This document shows positions 8,140 to 16,114 of a stretch of 64,000 bases of DNA, piece after piece (the stretch's first letter is position 1; every line of letters begins with the position of its first letter). Source of the stretch: Gordonia asplenii (GTDB lineage Bacteria > Actinomycetota > Actinomycetes > Mycobacteriales > Mycobacteriaceae); NCBI RefSeq assembly GCF_012933505.1, contig NZ_JABBNB010000004.1, positions 203,592-267,591 on the forward strand, given 5' to 3'. Below the pieces are notes generated by a model. That model was not told the origin of the DNA. It did not search any database and saw only the letters and a program-made list of their open reading frames with translations. The position numbers and the translations under genes are program-made.

Positions 8140-10062
8140 ATGGGGCGACTGATCAACATAGACAACGGGGGAACCCTCACCGATATCTGCGTGATCGACG
8201 GCGACGACATTCGGCGCACCAAGACACTCACCACACCGCACGATCTGTCGCGCTGCTTCGTCGAAGGTCTGCGGGAAGCGTCGAAGCTGATCTACGGCAC
8301 CGCCGACCTTCCGTCGCTGTTGCGGACCACCGACAGCATCCGCTACTCCACGACGCAGGGCACCAACGCGATCGTGGAGAAGAAGGGCCCACGCATCGGC
8401 GTGGTGCTCTCCGGCGACATCACCGTCGCCGACCTGACCTCCGACGCCGCCGAGCGCGAGTTCTGGGAGGTGTTGGTCGGTGAACGCGTCGCGACCATCG
8501 ATGCCGACGCCGATCTCGGGACCGAGGTACTCGCCGCCGTCAATTCGCTGACTTCTCGCGGAGCCAACCGCGTGGTCGTAGTGCACGGTGGCGGCGATCG
8601 AGTGAAAGTCGAATCGCAGATCCGCGTCATCACCGCGTCCAAGTTCCCCAAGCACTTGCTCGGCGCGGTTCCGGTGCTCTATTCGCACGAGGTCGTCGAC
8701 GACCGGGATGACCGGCGCCGGGCCTGGACCACGATATTCAACGCGTTCCTTCATCCGGCGATGGAGAAGTTCCTCTACAACGCCGAACATCATCTGCGCG
8801 CCAACAAGAATCAACGGCCGCTGCGTATCTTCCGCAACGACGGGCTGTCGGCGCGCGTTGCGAAAACCACTGCGATCAAGACCTACAGTTCAGGACCGCG
8901 TGGCGGCATCGAAGGCATCAAAGCCGTTGCGGCGCACTACGGATTCGGTCACGTCGTCTCGATGGACGTCGGCGGGACGACGACCGACCTGGCCGAACTC
9001 ACCGACGGCGAGTCTCGCGTCGAACGCTACGGACAGATTCACGGCATCGCGACGAGCTTTCCGCTGAGCGAAGCCGAGAGTCTCGGTGTCGGCGGCAGTT
9101 CGATCATCCGGGTGGTCGACGGGAAGATTGTCGTCGGGCCCGAGTCGGTCGGCAGTGCTCCCGGCCCCGCCTGCTTCGGCCTCGGCGGCGACAAGGCCAC
9201 CATCACCGACGCGGCCGTGGCCAGTGGCCTGATCGACCCGGCGACGTTCTTCAACGGCAACCTGACCCTCGATCGCGCCCGGGGCGTCGCAGCGATCGAT
9301 GAGCATGTCGGGAAGCCACTCGCATTGAGCACCGAGGAAGCGATCGACGCCATCCAGAACGCCTGGGTGGGAAAGATCGCCGACGGTCTGACCGACTTCG
9401 CCTCCATCACCGAGCGCACCACCCTCGCGGCGTTCGGCGGCGGCGGGCCGCTGCTGGCCTGCCGAGTCGCCGACGCGGTCGGAGTCAACCAGGTGTTCAT
9501 TCCCGGACTGGCCCCCGTCTTCTCCGCCTTCGGACTCGGCTTCTCCGACATCGGACACCGTTACGAAGTGCTGGTCGCCGACGCCGGCGAGGTCGACGCC
9601 GCGCTGTCGGAGGTGATGGACACCGCACGGCGCGACATGTTCGCCGAGGGCGCCGACCTCATCGACTGCACCGTCACTGCGACACTGCAGGTCACCTCCG
9701 ACGGTGAGGTCACCCAGATCGACCTTGGTGACGGCCAGGCGCCTGACGCCACGCTTGCGGCCGGTGCAGTCGGCGATGAACTGACGCTGGCGGTGACGGT
9801 ATCCGCGGCCGCCCCGCACCCCATGCTGACCGGCACCCTCGGGGCGTCCGATGCGCAACCCGCGGTGGCCGTGGGCACCCGCACTCTGCTGCGCGACGGC
9901 GAGCCCACCCAGGTGCCGCTGTTCCGGGTCGAGGACCAGCCGGGTGCGGTGTTCGCAACCGGTCCCGCGGTACTGGAGGACCAGTACTTCACATGCCGCG
10001 TCGACCCACTGTGGCAATTCCACCTCAACGAGAACGGCGACATTTTGCTGTCGCGCCAATAA
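8140..10062 (+). CDS. Ketone carboxylase HyuA-like subunit (acetophenone carboxylase type)
   Basis: A 640-residue (about 68 kDa) hydantoinase A/oxoprolinase-family protein. The N-terminal phosphate-binding motif is DNGGTLTD, then YSTTQGTNAI, and a central VSMDVGGTTTDLAEL repeats the ATP-binding signature of this actin-like fold. GAGG upstream of ATG 8140 is the ribosome binding site. Such subunits activate substrate and bicarbonate with ATP in acetone and acetophenone carboxylases. It opens a five-gene run whose sizes match the 70, 15, 87, 75 and 34 kDa subunits described for acetophenone carboxylase of Aromatoleum. The family is certain; the exact ketone is inferred. Confidence 0.85.
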   Translation: MGRLINIDNGGTLTDICVIDGDDIRRTKTLTTPHDLSRCFVEGLREASKLIYGTADLPSLLRTTDSIRYSTTQGTNAIVEKKGPRIGVVLSGDITVADLTSDAAEREFWEVLVGERVATIDADADLGTEVLAAVNSLTSRGANRVVVVHGGGDRVKVESQIRVITASKFPKHLLGAVPVLYSHEVVDDRDDRRRAWTTIFNAFLHPAMEKFLYNAEHHLRANKNQRPLRIFRNDGLSARVAKTTAIKTYSSGPRGGIEGIKAVAAHYGFGHVVSMDVGGTTTDLAELTDGESRVERYGQIHGIATSFPLSEAESLGVGGSSIIRVVDGKIVVGPESVGSAPGPACFGLGGDKATITDAAVASGLIDPATFFNGNLTLDRARGVAAIDEHVGKPLALSTEEAIDAIQNAWVGKIADGLTDFASITERTTLAAFGGGGPLLACRVADAVGVNQVFIPGLAPVFSAFGLGFSDIGHRYEVLVADAGEVDAALSEVMDTARRDMFAEGADLIDCTVTATLQVTSDGEVTQIDLGDGQAPDATLAAGAVGDELTLAVTVSAAAPHPMLTGTLGASDAQPAVAVGTRTLLRDGEPTQVPLFRVEDQPGAVFATGPAVLEDQYFTCRVDPLWQFHLNENGDILLSRQ

Positions 10063-10122
10063 GTCCGTCGTCGACCGAACCGTCGAATCCCGAATGCTTC
10101 GTCTGCAACTGAGGAAATCAAC

Positions 10123-10506
10123 ATGAAGAAAGTCCTGGTGACCGAAAATCTCCGCATCGACCTCGATGCCGAGATCTGGGAATGCCGTTCCTGTGACGGC
10201 GAGATCATCTCCGCGCGGGACAATTACAAGCGTGGCCTCCTGGTATACGACCGCGATCCGCGGGAGATTCATCAGCCGTTGCTCGACCCCGAAAAGTACG
10301 AGTACACATTCTCCCCGGACCCGTCCTGGTGCCGCATCCTCGAGTATTACTGCCCGTCGTGCGGGCAGCTGGTCGAGGCCGAGTACCTGCCACCGGGGCA
10401 TCCGCCGACCCATGACATCGAGTTCGATATCGACAAACTCAAGCAGCGCTGGCGCGACGTCGAAGTCGTCAATCATCCGCACGCCCGTCCCGGAGAGGAA
10501 ATCTGA
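10123..10506 (+). CDS. Small zinc-ribbon subunit of the ketone carboxylase
   Basis: A 127-residue (about 15 kDa) protein. Cys21 and Cys24 (WECRSCDG) and Cys77 and Cys80 (YYCPSCGQ) form a likely zinc site. It resembles the small subunit of acetone and acetophenone carboxylases, which holds the large subunits together and binds metal. It sits 60 bp after the first subunit and ends one base before the next gene's ATG, so it is clearly co-translated. Cys70 and His50 are further possible ligands. Its presence argues that the flanking HyuA/HyuB-like proteins form a carboxylase and not a hydantoinase or oxoprolinase, which lack such a subunit. Confidence 0.82.
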   Translation: MKKVLVTENLRIDLDAEIWECRSCDGEIISARDNYKRGLLVYDRDPREIHQPLLDPEKYEYTFSPDPSWCRILEYYCPSCGQLVEAEYLPPGHPPTHDIEFDIDKLKQRWRDVEVVNHPHARPGEEI

Positions 10507-10507
10507 C

Positions 10508-12640
10508 ATGCGTCGAGTTTCGGTTGATATCGGTGGCACGTTCACCGACTGCTTCGTGGTCTGGGACGAGCGGACCTTGCTGCAGAAGTCGCTGACCACC
10601 CATCAAAACCTCGCGATCGGCTTCAACGAGGCGCTCGAAACGGCGTGTAAAGAGCTCCAGCTGACGACGACGGAACTGCTGTCGGGCGTCGACTCGGTGC
10701 GATATGCGACGACGCTGGGCACCAACGCCCTGATCGAGCGCAAAGGTCCCCGCGTCGGATTGCTGACCACGGCCGGATTCCGCTCGTCGGTGCCGCTCGC
10801 CCGGGCCAAGGGTTACGGAGTCGGCCTGGATTGGAAGTCCATGCTCGACATCCCCAACGCCGAGCGACCCGACGCCATCGTCCCGATTCCGCTGATTCGG
10901 GAAGTCAATGAACGCATCGACTTCGAGGGCGATGTACTGCTGACCCTGAACGAGGACCGCGTCCGATCGTCGTTGCGCGAGCTCATCGACCATGGCGCCG
11001 AGACGATCGTCGTGTGCCTGGCCAACAGCGTCGTGAATCCCGCCCACGAACTGCGCATCCGCGAGATCTTCCTCGAGGAGTACCCGGGCCACCTTCTCGG
11101 TGCCATCCCGATGTTGCTGTCACACCAGGTCAGCGGCCGCAAAGGCGAGTACACCCGCGCCACGTCGACGATCATGGACGGCTTTCTGCACAGCGTCATG
11201 TACCACGGCCTGGGCACCCTGGAACTGCATCTGCGCGACGACGGCTACGACAAGCCGATGCTCGTCATCCACAACTCCGGCGGCATGGCGCAACTCAACT
11301 CCACCGACGCGCTGCAGACGGTCCACTCCGGCCCGGTCGCGGGTATCGCGGCGTCGGAGGCACTGGCGAACACGACCGGGCTGGGCAACGTCGTCGCGAC
11401 CGACATGGGCGGTACCAGTTTCGACATCGGCATCGTCGTCGAAGGCGGCGTGAAGCATTACGACTTCGAGCCGGTCATCGAACGCTGGATGGTCAGCGTG
11501 CCGATGGTGCACCTGGTGACGCTGGGCGCCGGCGGCGGCTCAATCTGCAGCTACGACTCGGTCTTCAAGACTGTCGCCGTCGGGCCGGAGAGCGCCGGAT
11601 CCGACCCCGGCCCGGCGTGCTACGACCGGGGCGGTTTGCTGCCCACTGTCACCGACTCGGACTTGCTGCTCGGCTACCTCGATCCGGAGAACTATGCCGG
11701 CGGCAAGATCGCTCTGAACCGACGGCGGAGCAAGCGCGCCGTCGAGGACGAACTGTGCGACGACCTCGATCTCGACGTCACCGAGACGGCCAAGCTGATC
11801 AAACGGACCGTCGATTCGAATATGGCCAACGGCATCGCTACCGAGCTGCGAGTTCGAGGTTTCGAGCCGGCCGATTTCACCTTCCTCGCCTACGGCGGTA
11901 ATGGTCCGCTGCACGGTTGTGGCATCGCATCCGCTCTCGGCGTCAGCCGGGTCCTGTGCCCGCCGCATGCGCCGATCTTCTCCGCCGTCGGCGCGGGCGA
12001 CATGAATCAAATGCACATTCACGAGGCGAACACGTGGATCGTGCTCTTCGATCCGACCAACAAGTATTTCATGACCGACTTCACCGAATTCAACGAGAAA
12101 GTCGCCGAATTGGAAGCGCGGGGCCGCGCGGATCTGGAGCGGCAGGGCATCGACGGCTCATTGGTCAAGCACCGTCTCGAATTGGATATGCGTTACGGAA
12201 ATCAGCGGGTACAGACCGCGGTGCAGGCACGCGGAAATCGAATCACCTCGCAGAAGGATGTGCTGGATCTGATCAGCGCATTCGATCAGCGCTACGCCGA
12301 GCGGTTCGGTGAGGGTAGCCAGGCCACCGCGACGGGCGTTCGAGTCAACACGGTGCGCGTGCTGTCCTGGGTCGAGACGCCGGGCGTGCCGTTCGCCGAC
12401 CTGACTCCGCTGGAACAGGGCACCACCCCCGAGCCGGTCGCCACCCGCGAGTGCCATTTCGTCGGCGTCGACGGCGGCGTACCGACCTCGATCTTCGACG
12501 ACGCCGCCTTGACACCGGGCACCGACATCACCGGGCCGGCCGTCATCGAAACAGAGGCGACGACATACCTCGTCGAGCCCGGCTGGCGCTACCAGGCGGT
12601 GGACGGCCGAGCGGTCTGGATGACCCGGATCGCCGACTGA
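10508..12640 (+). CDS. Second HyuA-like subunit of the ketone carboxylase
   Basis: A 710-residue (about 77 kDa) HyuA-family protein. It starts MRRVSVDIGGTFTDCFVVWD with a canonical phosphate loop and continues with RYATTLGTNALIERKGPRVG and the central ATDMGGTSFDIGIV. It is related to the first subunit but longer and clearly diverged. Acetophenone carboxylase likewise has two different HyuA-like chains, whereas acetone carboxylase has one. ATG 10508 lies one base after the preceding stop; a longer upstream reading of this frame only shadows the small subunit. It probably handles one of the two ATP-dependent activations. Confidence 0.85.
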   Translation: MRRVSVDIGGTFTDCFVVWDERTLLQKSLTTHQNLAIGFNEALETACKELQLTTTELLSGVDSVRYATTLGTNALIERKGPRVGLLTTAGFRSSVPLARAKGYGVGLDWKSMLDIPNAERPDAIVPIPLIREVNERIDFEGDVLLTLNEDRVRSSLRELIDHGAETIVVCLANSVVNPAHELRIREIFLEEYPGHLLGAIPMLLSHQVSGRKGEYTRATSTIMDGFLHSVMYHGLGTLELHLRDDGYDKPMLVIHNSGGMAQLNSTDALQTVHSGPVAGIAASEALANTTGLGNVVATDMGGTSFDIGIVVEGGVKHYDFEPVIERWMVSVPMVHLVTLGAGGGSICSYDSVFKTVAVGPESAGSDPGPACYDRGGLLPTVTDSDLLLGYLDPENYAGGKIALNRRRSKRAVEDELCDDLDLDVTETAKLIKRTVDSNMANGIATELRVRGFEPADFTFLAYGGNGPLHGCGIASALGVSRVLCPPHAPIFSAVGAGDMNQMHIHEANTWIVLFDPTNKYFMTDFTEFNEKVAELEARGRADLERQGIDGSLVKHRLELDMRYGNQRVQTAVQARGNRITSQKDVLDLISAFDQRYAERFGEGSQATATGVRVNTVRVLSWVETPGVPFADLTPLEQGTTPEPVATRECHFVGVDGGVPTSIFDDAALTPGTDITGPAVIETEATTYLVEPGWRYQAVDGRAVWMTRIAD

Positions 12641-12683
12641 GCTGTCGCGTCGACTACTGAACCTGAATTCGAAAGAAGGAATC

Positions 12684-14942
12684 ATGTGTGAGAACACCCC
12701 TCTGAGCGCCGAGGACCAGGCGCTGCAGGACGAGTTCCTTGCCGGAAACGTCCTTTTCCACGGCCCGGATCCGTCGATCTTCCGCAACCACCGCATCGAG
12801 GGTCGCAGTGACGAGGAAGTGCGCATCCTCGGTGACGACGGTCTCGATCCGCACCTGGTCAACCAGATCCGCGGTCGTATCATGGCGGCGCTCGACGAAT
12901 CCAACACGATGATCGAACAGATGGGAGCGGCGCCCGGTGCCAAGTGGGGCGACCTCGTCGCCGCCATCTTCACCGCGTCGGGCGACCTCGCGATGATCGC
13001 GCCGAAGGGCGTCGTCGGATTCGCCGGATGCTGCCACTATCCGATCAAGTACATCCTGCGGACCTGGGGCGACGAGCCGACCGTCGGCATCCGCGACGGT
13101 GACGGCTTCATCCACAACGACGCCAGGTTCGGCGGCATCCACAACACCGACCAGTCGACGATCATGCCGCTGTATCACCGCGGCGAACTGGTCGCGTGGC
13201 TGTCGGCGACCATCCACGAGGGTGAGAACGGCTCGACCGAACCCGGCGGCATGCCCGCCGCGGCGGAGAGCAAATTCGACGAAGGCCTCAAGATGTCACC
13301 GTTCAAGGTCATCGAGAACTTCCAGATCAAGCGTGACCTGCAGACGTTCTTGCAGAACTCGGTCCGCGACCCGAAATTGCAGTACGAGGACATGTCGGTC
13401 AAGTTGCACGCGCTGCTGCGTCTGCGCAAACGCATCGAGTCGGTGCTCGACGAGTTCGGCCCCGATGCGTTGATGGGTACGATGCGCCAGCACATCGAGG
13501 GGGTGGCAGACGAGGTCCGTCGCCGGATCGCCGAGATGCCCGACGGCACCACGCGCGTCACCGGCTTCTGCGATTCGACGCTGCGCGAGAGCGTCCTGAT
13601 GCGGATCAACTGTGCGATCACCGTCGACGGCGACGAGATGACGATGGACTTCCGTGGCACGTCGCCGGAGTTCTTGAATCGCTCGATCAACACCAGCCAG
13701 GGCTCGATGAAGACGATGCTGATGTCGGGATTCCTGCAGAACATCTGGCCCGACCTCCCGCAGACGCAGGCCGTGTTCACCCCGCTGAACTTCATCTGGG
13801 ACGAGAACTCCCTCGTCAACGCGTCGTTCGTGACTCCGCAGGCGATGAGTCTGATTCCGCTGTTCAAAGCGATGACCTTCCCGGTCATCCCGATGGCGAA
13901 GTTCATCTACCAGTTGCCCAAGCAGTACACCTCGATTCTCGCCTCGCAGTACGACCAGCCGGCGACGATGATCTACGGCGGACTCACCCAGCACGGCCAG
14001 GAAGTCGGCAACTTCTGCGCGGATATCAACGGCGCGGGTCAGGGTGGTCGCTACAACCGCGACGGTGAGCACTCGGTGTCGCCGCCGTTCGCGGCGTTCT
14101 GCGACATCGGCGAGATGGAGCTCGCCGAGGAGGAACTCCCGATGGTGCGCCTCGGGGCGTTCACGCTGGCCAAAGACCGCATCGGGTTCGGCAAATACCG
14201 CGGTGGGCTGGGCTACGAGCAGATAGCGACGTCGCAGAAGACCGACATGTGGGGCTTCATGTTCGGCTGCACCGGCTCCAAGTTCTCCGCGCTGCAGGGA
14301 CTGTTCGGCGGCTACGGCACACCCGCGTATCCGCTGTGCCGGGTGGAAGGCATCGACGTCCTCGACCAGCTCGCCGCGAACCCCGACGAAGCCAACTTCG
14401 ACATCATCGACATCATGAACCGCCAGCCGTTCGAAGGGGGCAGATATTCGACGATGCCGATGGCCCAGACCTTCAAGCTGGTGCAGCGCGGCGAGCTGAA
14501 CATGATGTGCCAGGGCGGCGGCGCGGGCTACGGTGATGTCCTTGAACGTGATCCGGTACTGGTGATGAAGGACATCGAGGAGGACCTGCTCTCGGTCAAG
14601 GTGGCTGAAGACATCTACCGGGTGGTGCTCGATCCGCAGACGCTCACCCTCGACGAGGAGGGCACCGCGGCGGCCCGGGCGGCCGAGCGAGCCGCCCGCA
14701 TCGCCCGCGGCACACCCTATGACGAGTTCGTCGCGCAGTGGGTGACGGCCGAGCCGCCGACGAACCTCGACTACTTCGGTGCCTGGGGCGACTCGTCGGT
14801 CGTGTACGGCAGCACGCTGGGCCAACGGGTCGCGATGCCCGGTGACGAGCTGCAGAGCATGATGATGCTCAACCCGAAAGACGTGGAGATCGCTCGGTTG
14901 GAGGCCGAGAACGCCGCGCTGCGCGCCCAGGTGCAGCCGTGA
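12684..14942 (+). CDS. HyuB-like subunit of the ketone carboxylase
   Basis: A 752-residue (about 83 kDa) protein of the hydantoinase B/oxoprolinase family, related to the large subunit of acetone carboxylase. Family features include HNDARFGGIHNTDQS, EPGGMPAAAESKFDEG and FRGTSPEFLNRSINTS. GAAAGAAGGA precedes the ATG. In characterised carboxylases this chain hosts the C-C bond-forming site that joins the ketone enolate with CO2. The last codons overlap the next gene by four bases (GTGA). A charged coiled tail (ARLEAENAALRAQVQ) ends the protein. Confidence 0.87.
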   Translation: MCENTPLSAEDQALQDEFLAGNVLFHGPDPSIFRNHRIEGRSDEEVRILGDDGLDPHLVNQIRGRIMAALDESNTMIEQMGAAPGAKWGDLVAAIFTASGDLAMIAPKGVVGFAGCCHYPIKYILRTWGDEPTVGIRDGDGFIHNDARFGGIHNTDQSTIMPLYHRGELVAWLSATIHEGENGSTEPGGMPAAAESKFDEGLKMSPFKVIENFQIKRDLQTFLQNSVRDPKLQYEDMSVKLHALLRLRKRIESVLDEFGPDALMGTMRQHIEGVADEVRRRIAEMPDGTTRVTGFCDSTLRESVLMRINCAITVDGDEMTMDFRGTSPEFLNRSINTSQGSMKTMLMSGFLQNIWPDLPQTQAVFTPLNFIWDENSLVNASFVTPQAMSLIPLFKAMTFPVIPMAKFIYQLPKQYTSILASQYDQPATMIYGGLTQHGQEVGNFCADINGAGQGGRYNRDGEHSVSPPFAAFCDIGEMELAEEELPMVRLGAFTLAKDRIGFGKYRGGLGYEQIATSQKTDMWGFMFGCTGSKFSALQGLFGGYGTPAYPLCRVEGIDVLDQLAANPDEANFDIIDIMNRQPFEGGRYSTMPMAQTFKLVQRGELNMMCQGGGAGYGDVLERDPVLVMKDIEEDLLSVKVAEDIYRVVLDPQTLTLDEEGTAAARAAERAARIARGTPYDEFVAQWVTAEPPTNLDYFGAWGDSSVVYGSTLGQRVAMPGDELQSMMMLNPKDVEIARLEAENAALRAQVQP

Positions 14943-15793
14943 GCACGACGTCGTTCGCAGCAACACTGGCCGGCGAGTCGGCCGGCCTCGTGTGGCTCGA
15001 CTACACGCCCTACGTCGAGCAGCTGCTCGACGAGCGGGTTCGGTGGCTCGACGTCGACGCGGTGATCGCCTGGCAGCGCACCGCGATGAGCCTCATCGAC
15101 TCCGACGTGGTCGGGGTCGATGCCACAGCCGTCCTCACCGCGTGGATCGATGCTCATCCCGACCTGGTCGAAGCGATGTCGGCGAAGCGACGGACCACCG
15201 CGGCGCTGCGGACGCTGTTCGCCGACGAGGCGTTGCGCGCCCATTTCGCCGACTTGATCGGATCGCTGCGAACGGCGTTGAGCGGCAAGGTGATCGCCCT
15301 GGTGACGGCGGCGCCGGACGCATTAGTGACGCTCGCCTACCGAGGAGCGTTCGGCGGATCGTCACCGGAGCTCGACGAGGACGACATCGATTCTGCGGCA
15401 GTCTATCTCGCCGATTTCCTCCGGACGCTGTCGGAGTCCGGTCTTGACGCGCTGGTCGTCGAGGAGCCCGAGTCGGGCGACGCGCTCACCGCCGACCGGG
15501 TCGACCTCTACGGCCCGATCGTCAACGTCGCGGCGCACTATCGATGGTCCCTCGGGTACGTCACCCGGTCTGCGCCTCCGCAGCTGGCCGCGTCGTTACG
15601 GCCCTCGTTCTGGATCACCGGTGTCGAACTGGACGACGTCGCCACCGGAGTCATTGTCCCGGAGGGCTTTTGGGCCGACGACGCACCGCCGGATCCGCCG
15701 GTTCGGGGCTTTCTTCATTCGCGGATTCCGCCGGGTTCCGGCCCCGAGAAGGTGCTCGATCGGATAGCGGTGCTCCGCGGTGCGGTGACTTAG
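14939..15793 (+). CDS. Fifth carboxylase-operon protein (about 31 kDa, ApcE-like by size and position)
   Basis: A 284-residue protein with GTG start at 14939, overlapping the HyuB-like stop. I recognise no catalytic motif or membrane segment. It is acidic and Ala/Asp/Leu-rich and looks helical. Acetophenone carboxylase has a loosely bound fifth subunit of about 34 kDa encoded at the same operon position and needed for activity. Acetone carboxylases lack it. Size, position and translational coupling therefore suggest this is that subunit; sequence homology could not be tested here. Confidence 0.65.
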   Translation: MSTTSFAATLAGESAGLVWLDYTPYVEQLLDERVRWLDVDAVIAWQRTAMSLIDSDVVGVDATAVLTAWIDAHPDLVEAMSAKRRTTAALRTLFADEALRAHFADLIGSLRTALSGKVIALVTAAPDALVTLAYRGAFGGSSPELDEDDIDSAAVYLADFLRTLSESGLDALVVEEPESGDALTADRVDLYGPIVNVAAHYRWSLGYVTRSAPPQLAASLRPSFWITGVELDDVATGVIVPEGFWADDAPPDPPVRGFLHSRIPPGSGPEKVLDRIAVLRGAVT

Positions 15794-15839
15794 GCCGTGC
15801 CCACACTTACTCGATCCTTGACACAGAAGGAGAAAACCA

Positions 15840-16064
15840 TTGTCTGACAACGTATTCCGCCTCGATGGCAAAGTCGCCCTGATCACCGGCGGTGCCCGGG
15901 GGATCGGCGCGGCGCTCGCCGGCGGGCTGGCCAACAACGCGGGGGTGGAATTCATGAAGGAGATCACCGACGTCGCCAACGCCGTGCAATTTCTGGTCTC
16001 CGACGCATCGTCGTGGATCACCGGCGTGGAACTCCCGGTGGACGGCGGCTGGACGGCGGCGTAG
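15840..16064 (+). pseudogene. Collapsed short-chain dehydrogenase (75 codons, internal deletions)
   Basis: The frame runs from TTG 15840, behind a good GAAGGAG site. It joins an SDR N-terminus ([18 protein letters not shown]) directly to the mid-protein NNAG motif, then to an SDR C-terminus ([20 protein letters not shown] and DGGW). A normal SDR has about 250 residues, so about 55 residues between the first two pieces and about 110 between the last two are gone, both in frame. The active-site Ser/Tyr/Lys segment is lost, so it cannot work as a dehydrogenase. In Aromatoleum an alcohol dehydrogenase gene sits with the acetophenone carboxylase genes; this may be the relic of an equivalent (inference). 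Confidence 0.75.
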
Positions 16065-16114
16065 GCTCCGCCGATCCGTACCCTGAGAGTTTCTTCTAGA
16101 TGAGTGAGTGGTGA

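Noticed and set aside
8890..10599. Leftward open frame (569 codons) opposite the first carboxylase subunit.
   Set aside because: It is antisense to intact HyuA-like and zinc-ribbon genes and shows no motif or ribosome binding site.
8140..15793. Interpretation as acetone carboxylase, 5-oxoprolinase or hydantoinase.
   Set aside because: Two distinct HyuA-like chains, a zinc-ribbon subunit, a fifth 31-kDa gene and linked CoA ligase and thiolase fit the five-subunit acetophenone type better; a different ketone substrate remains possible.
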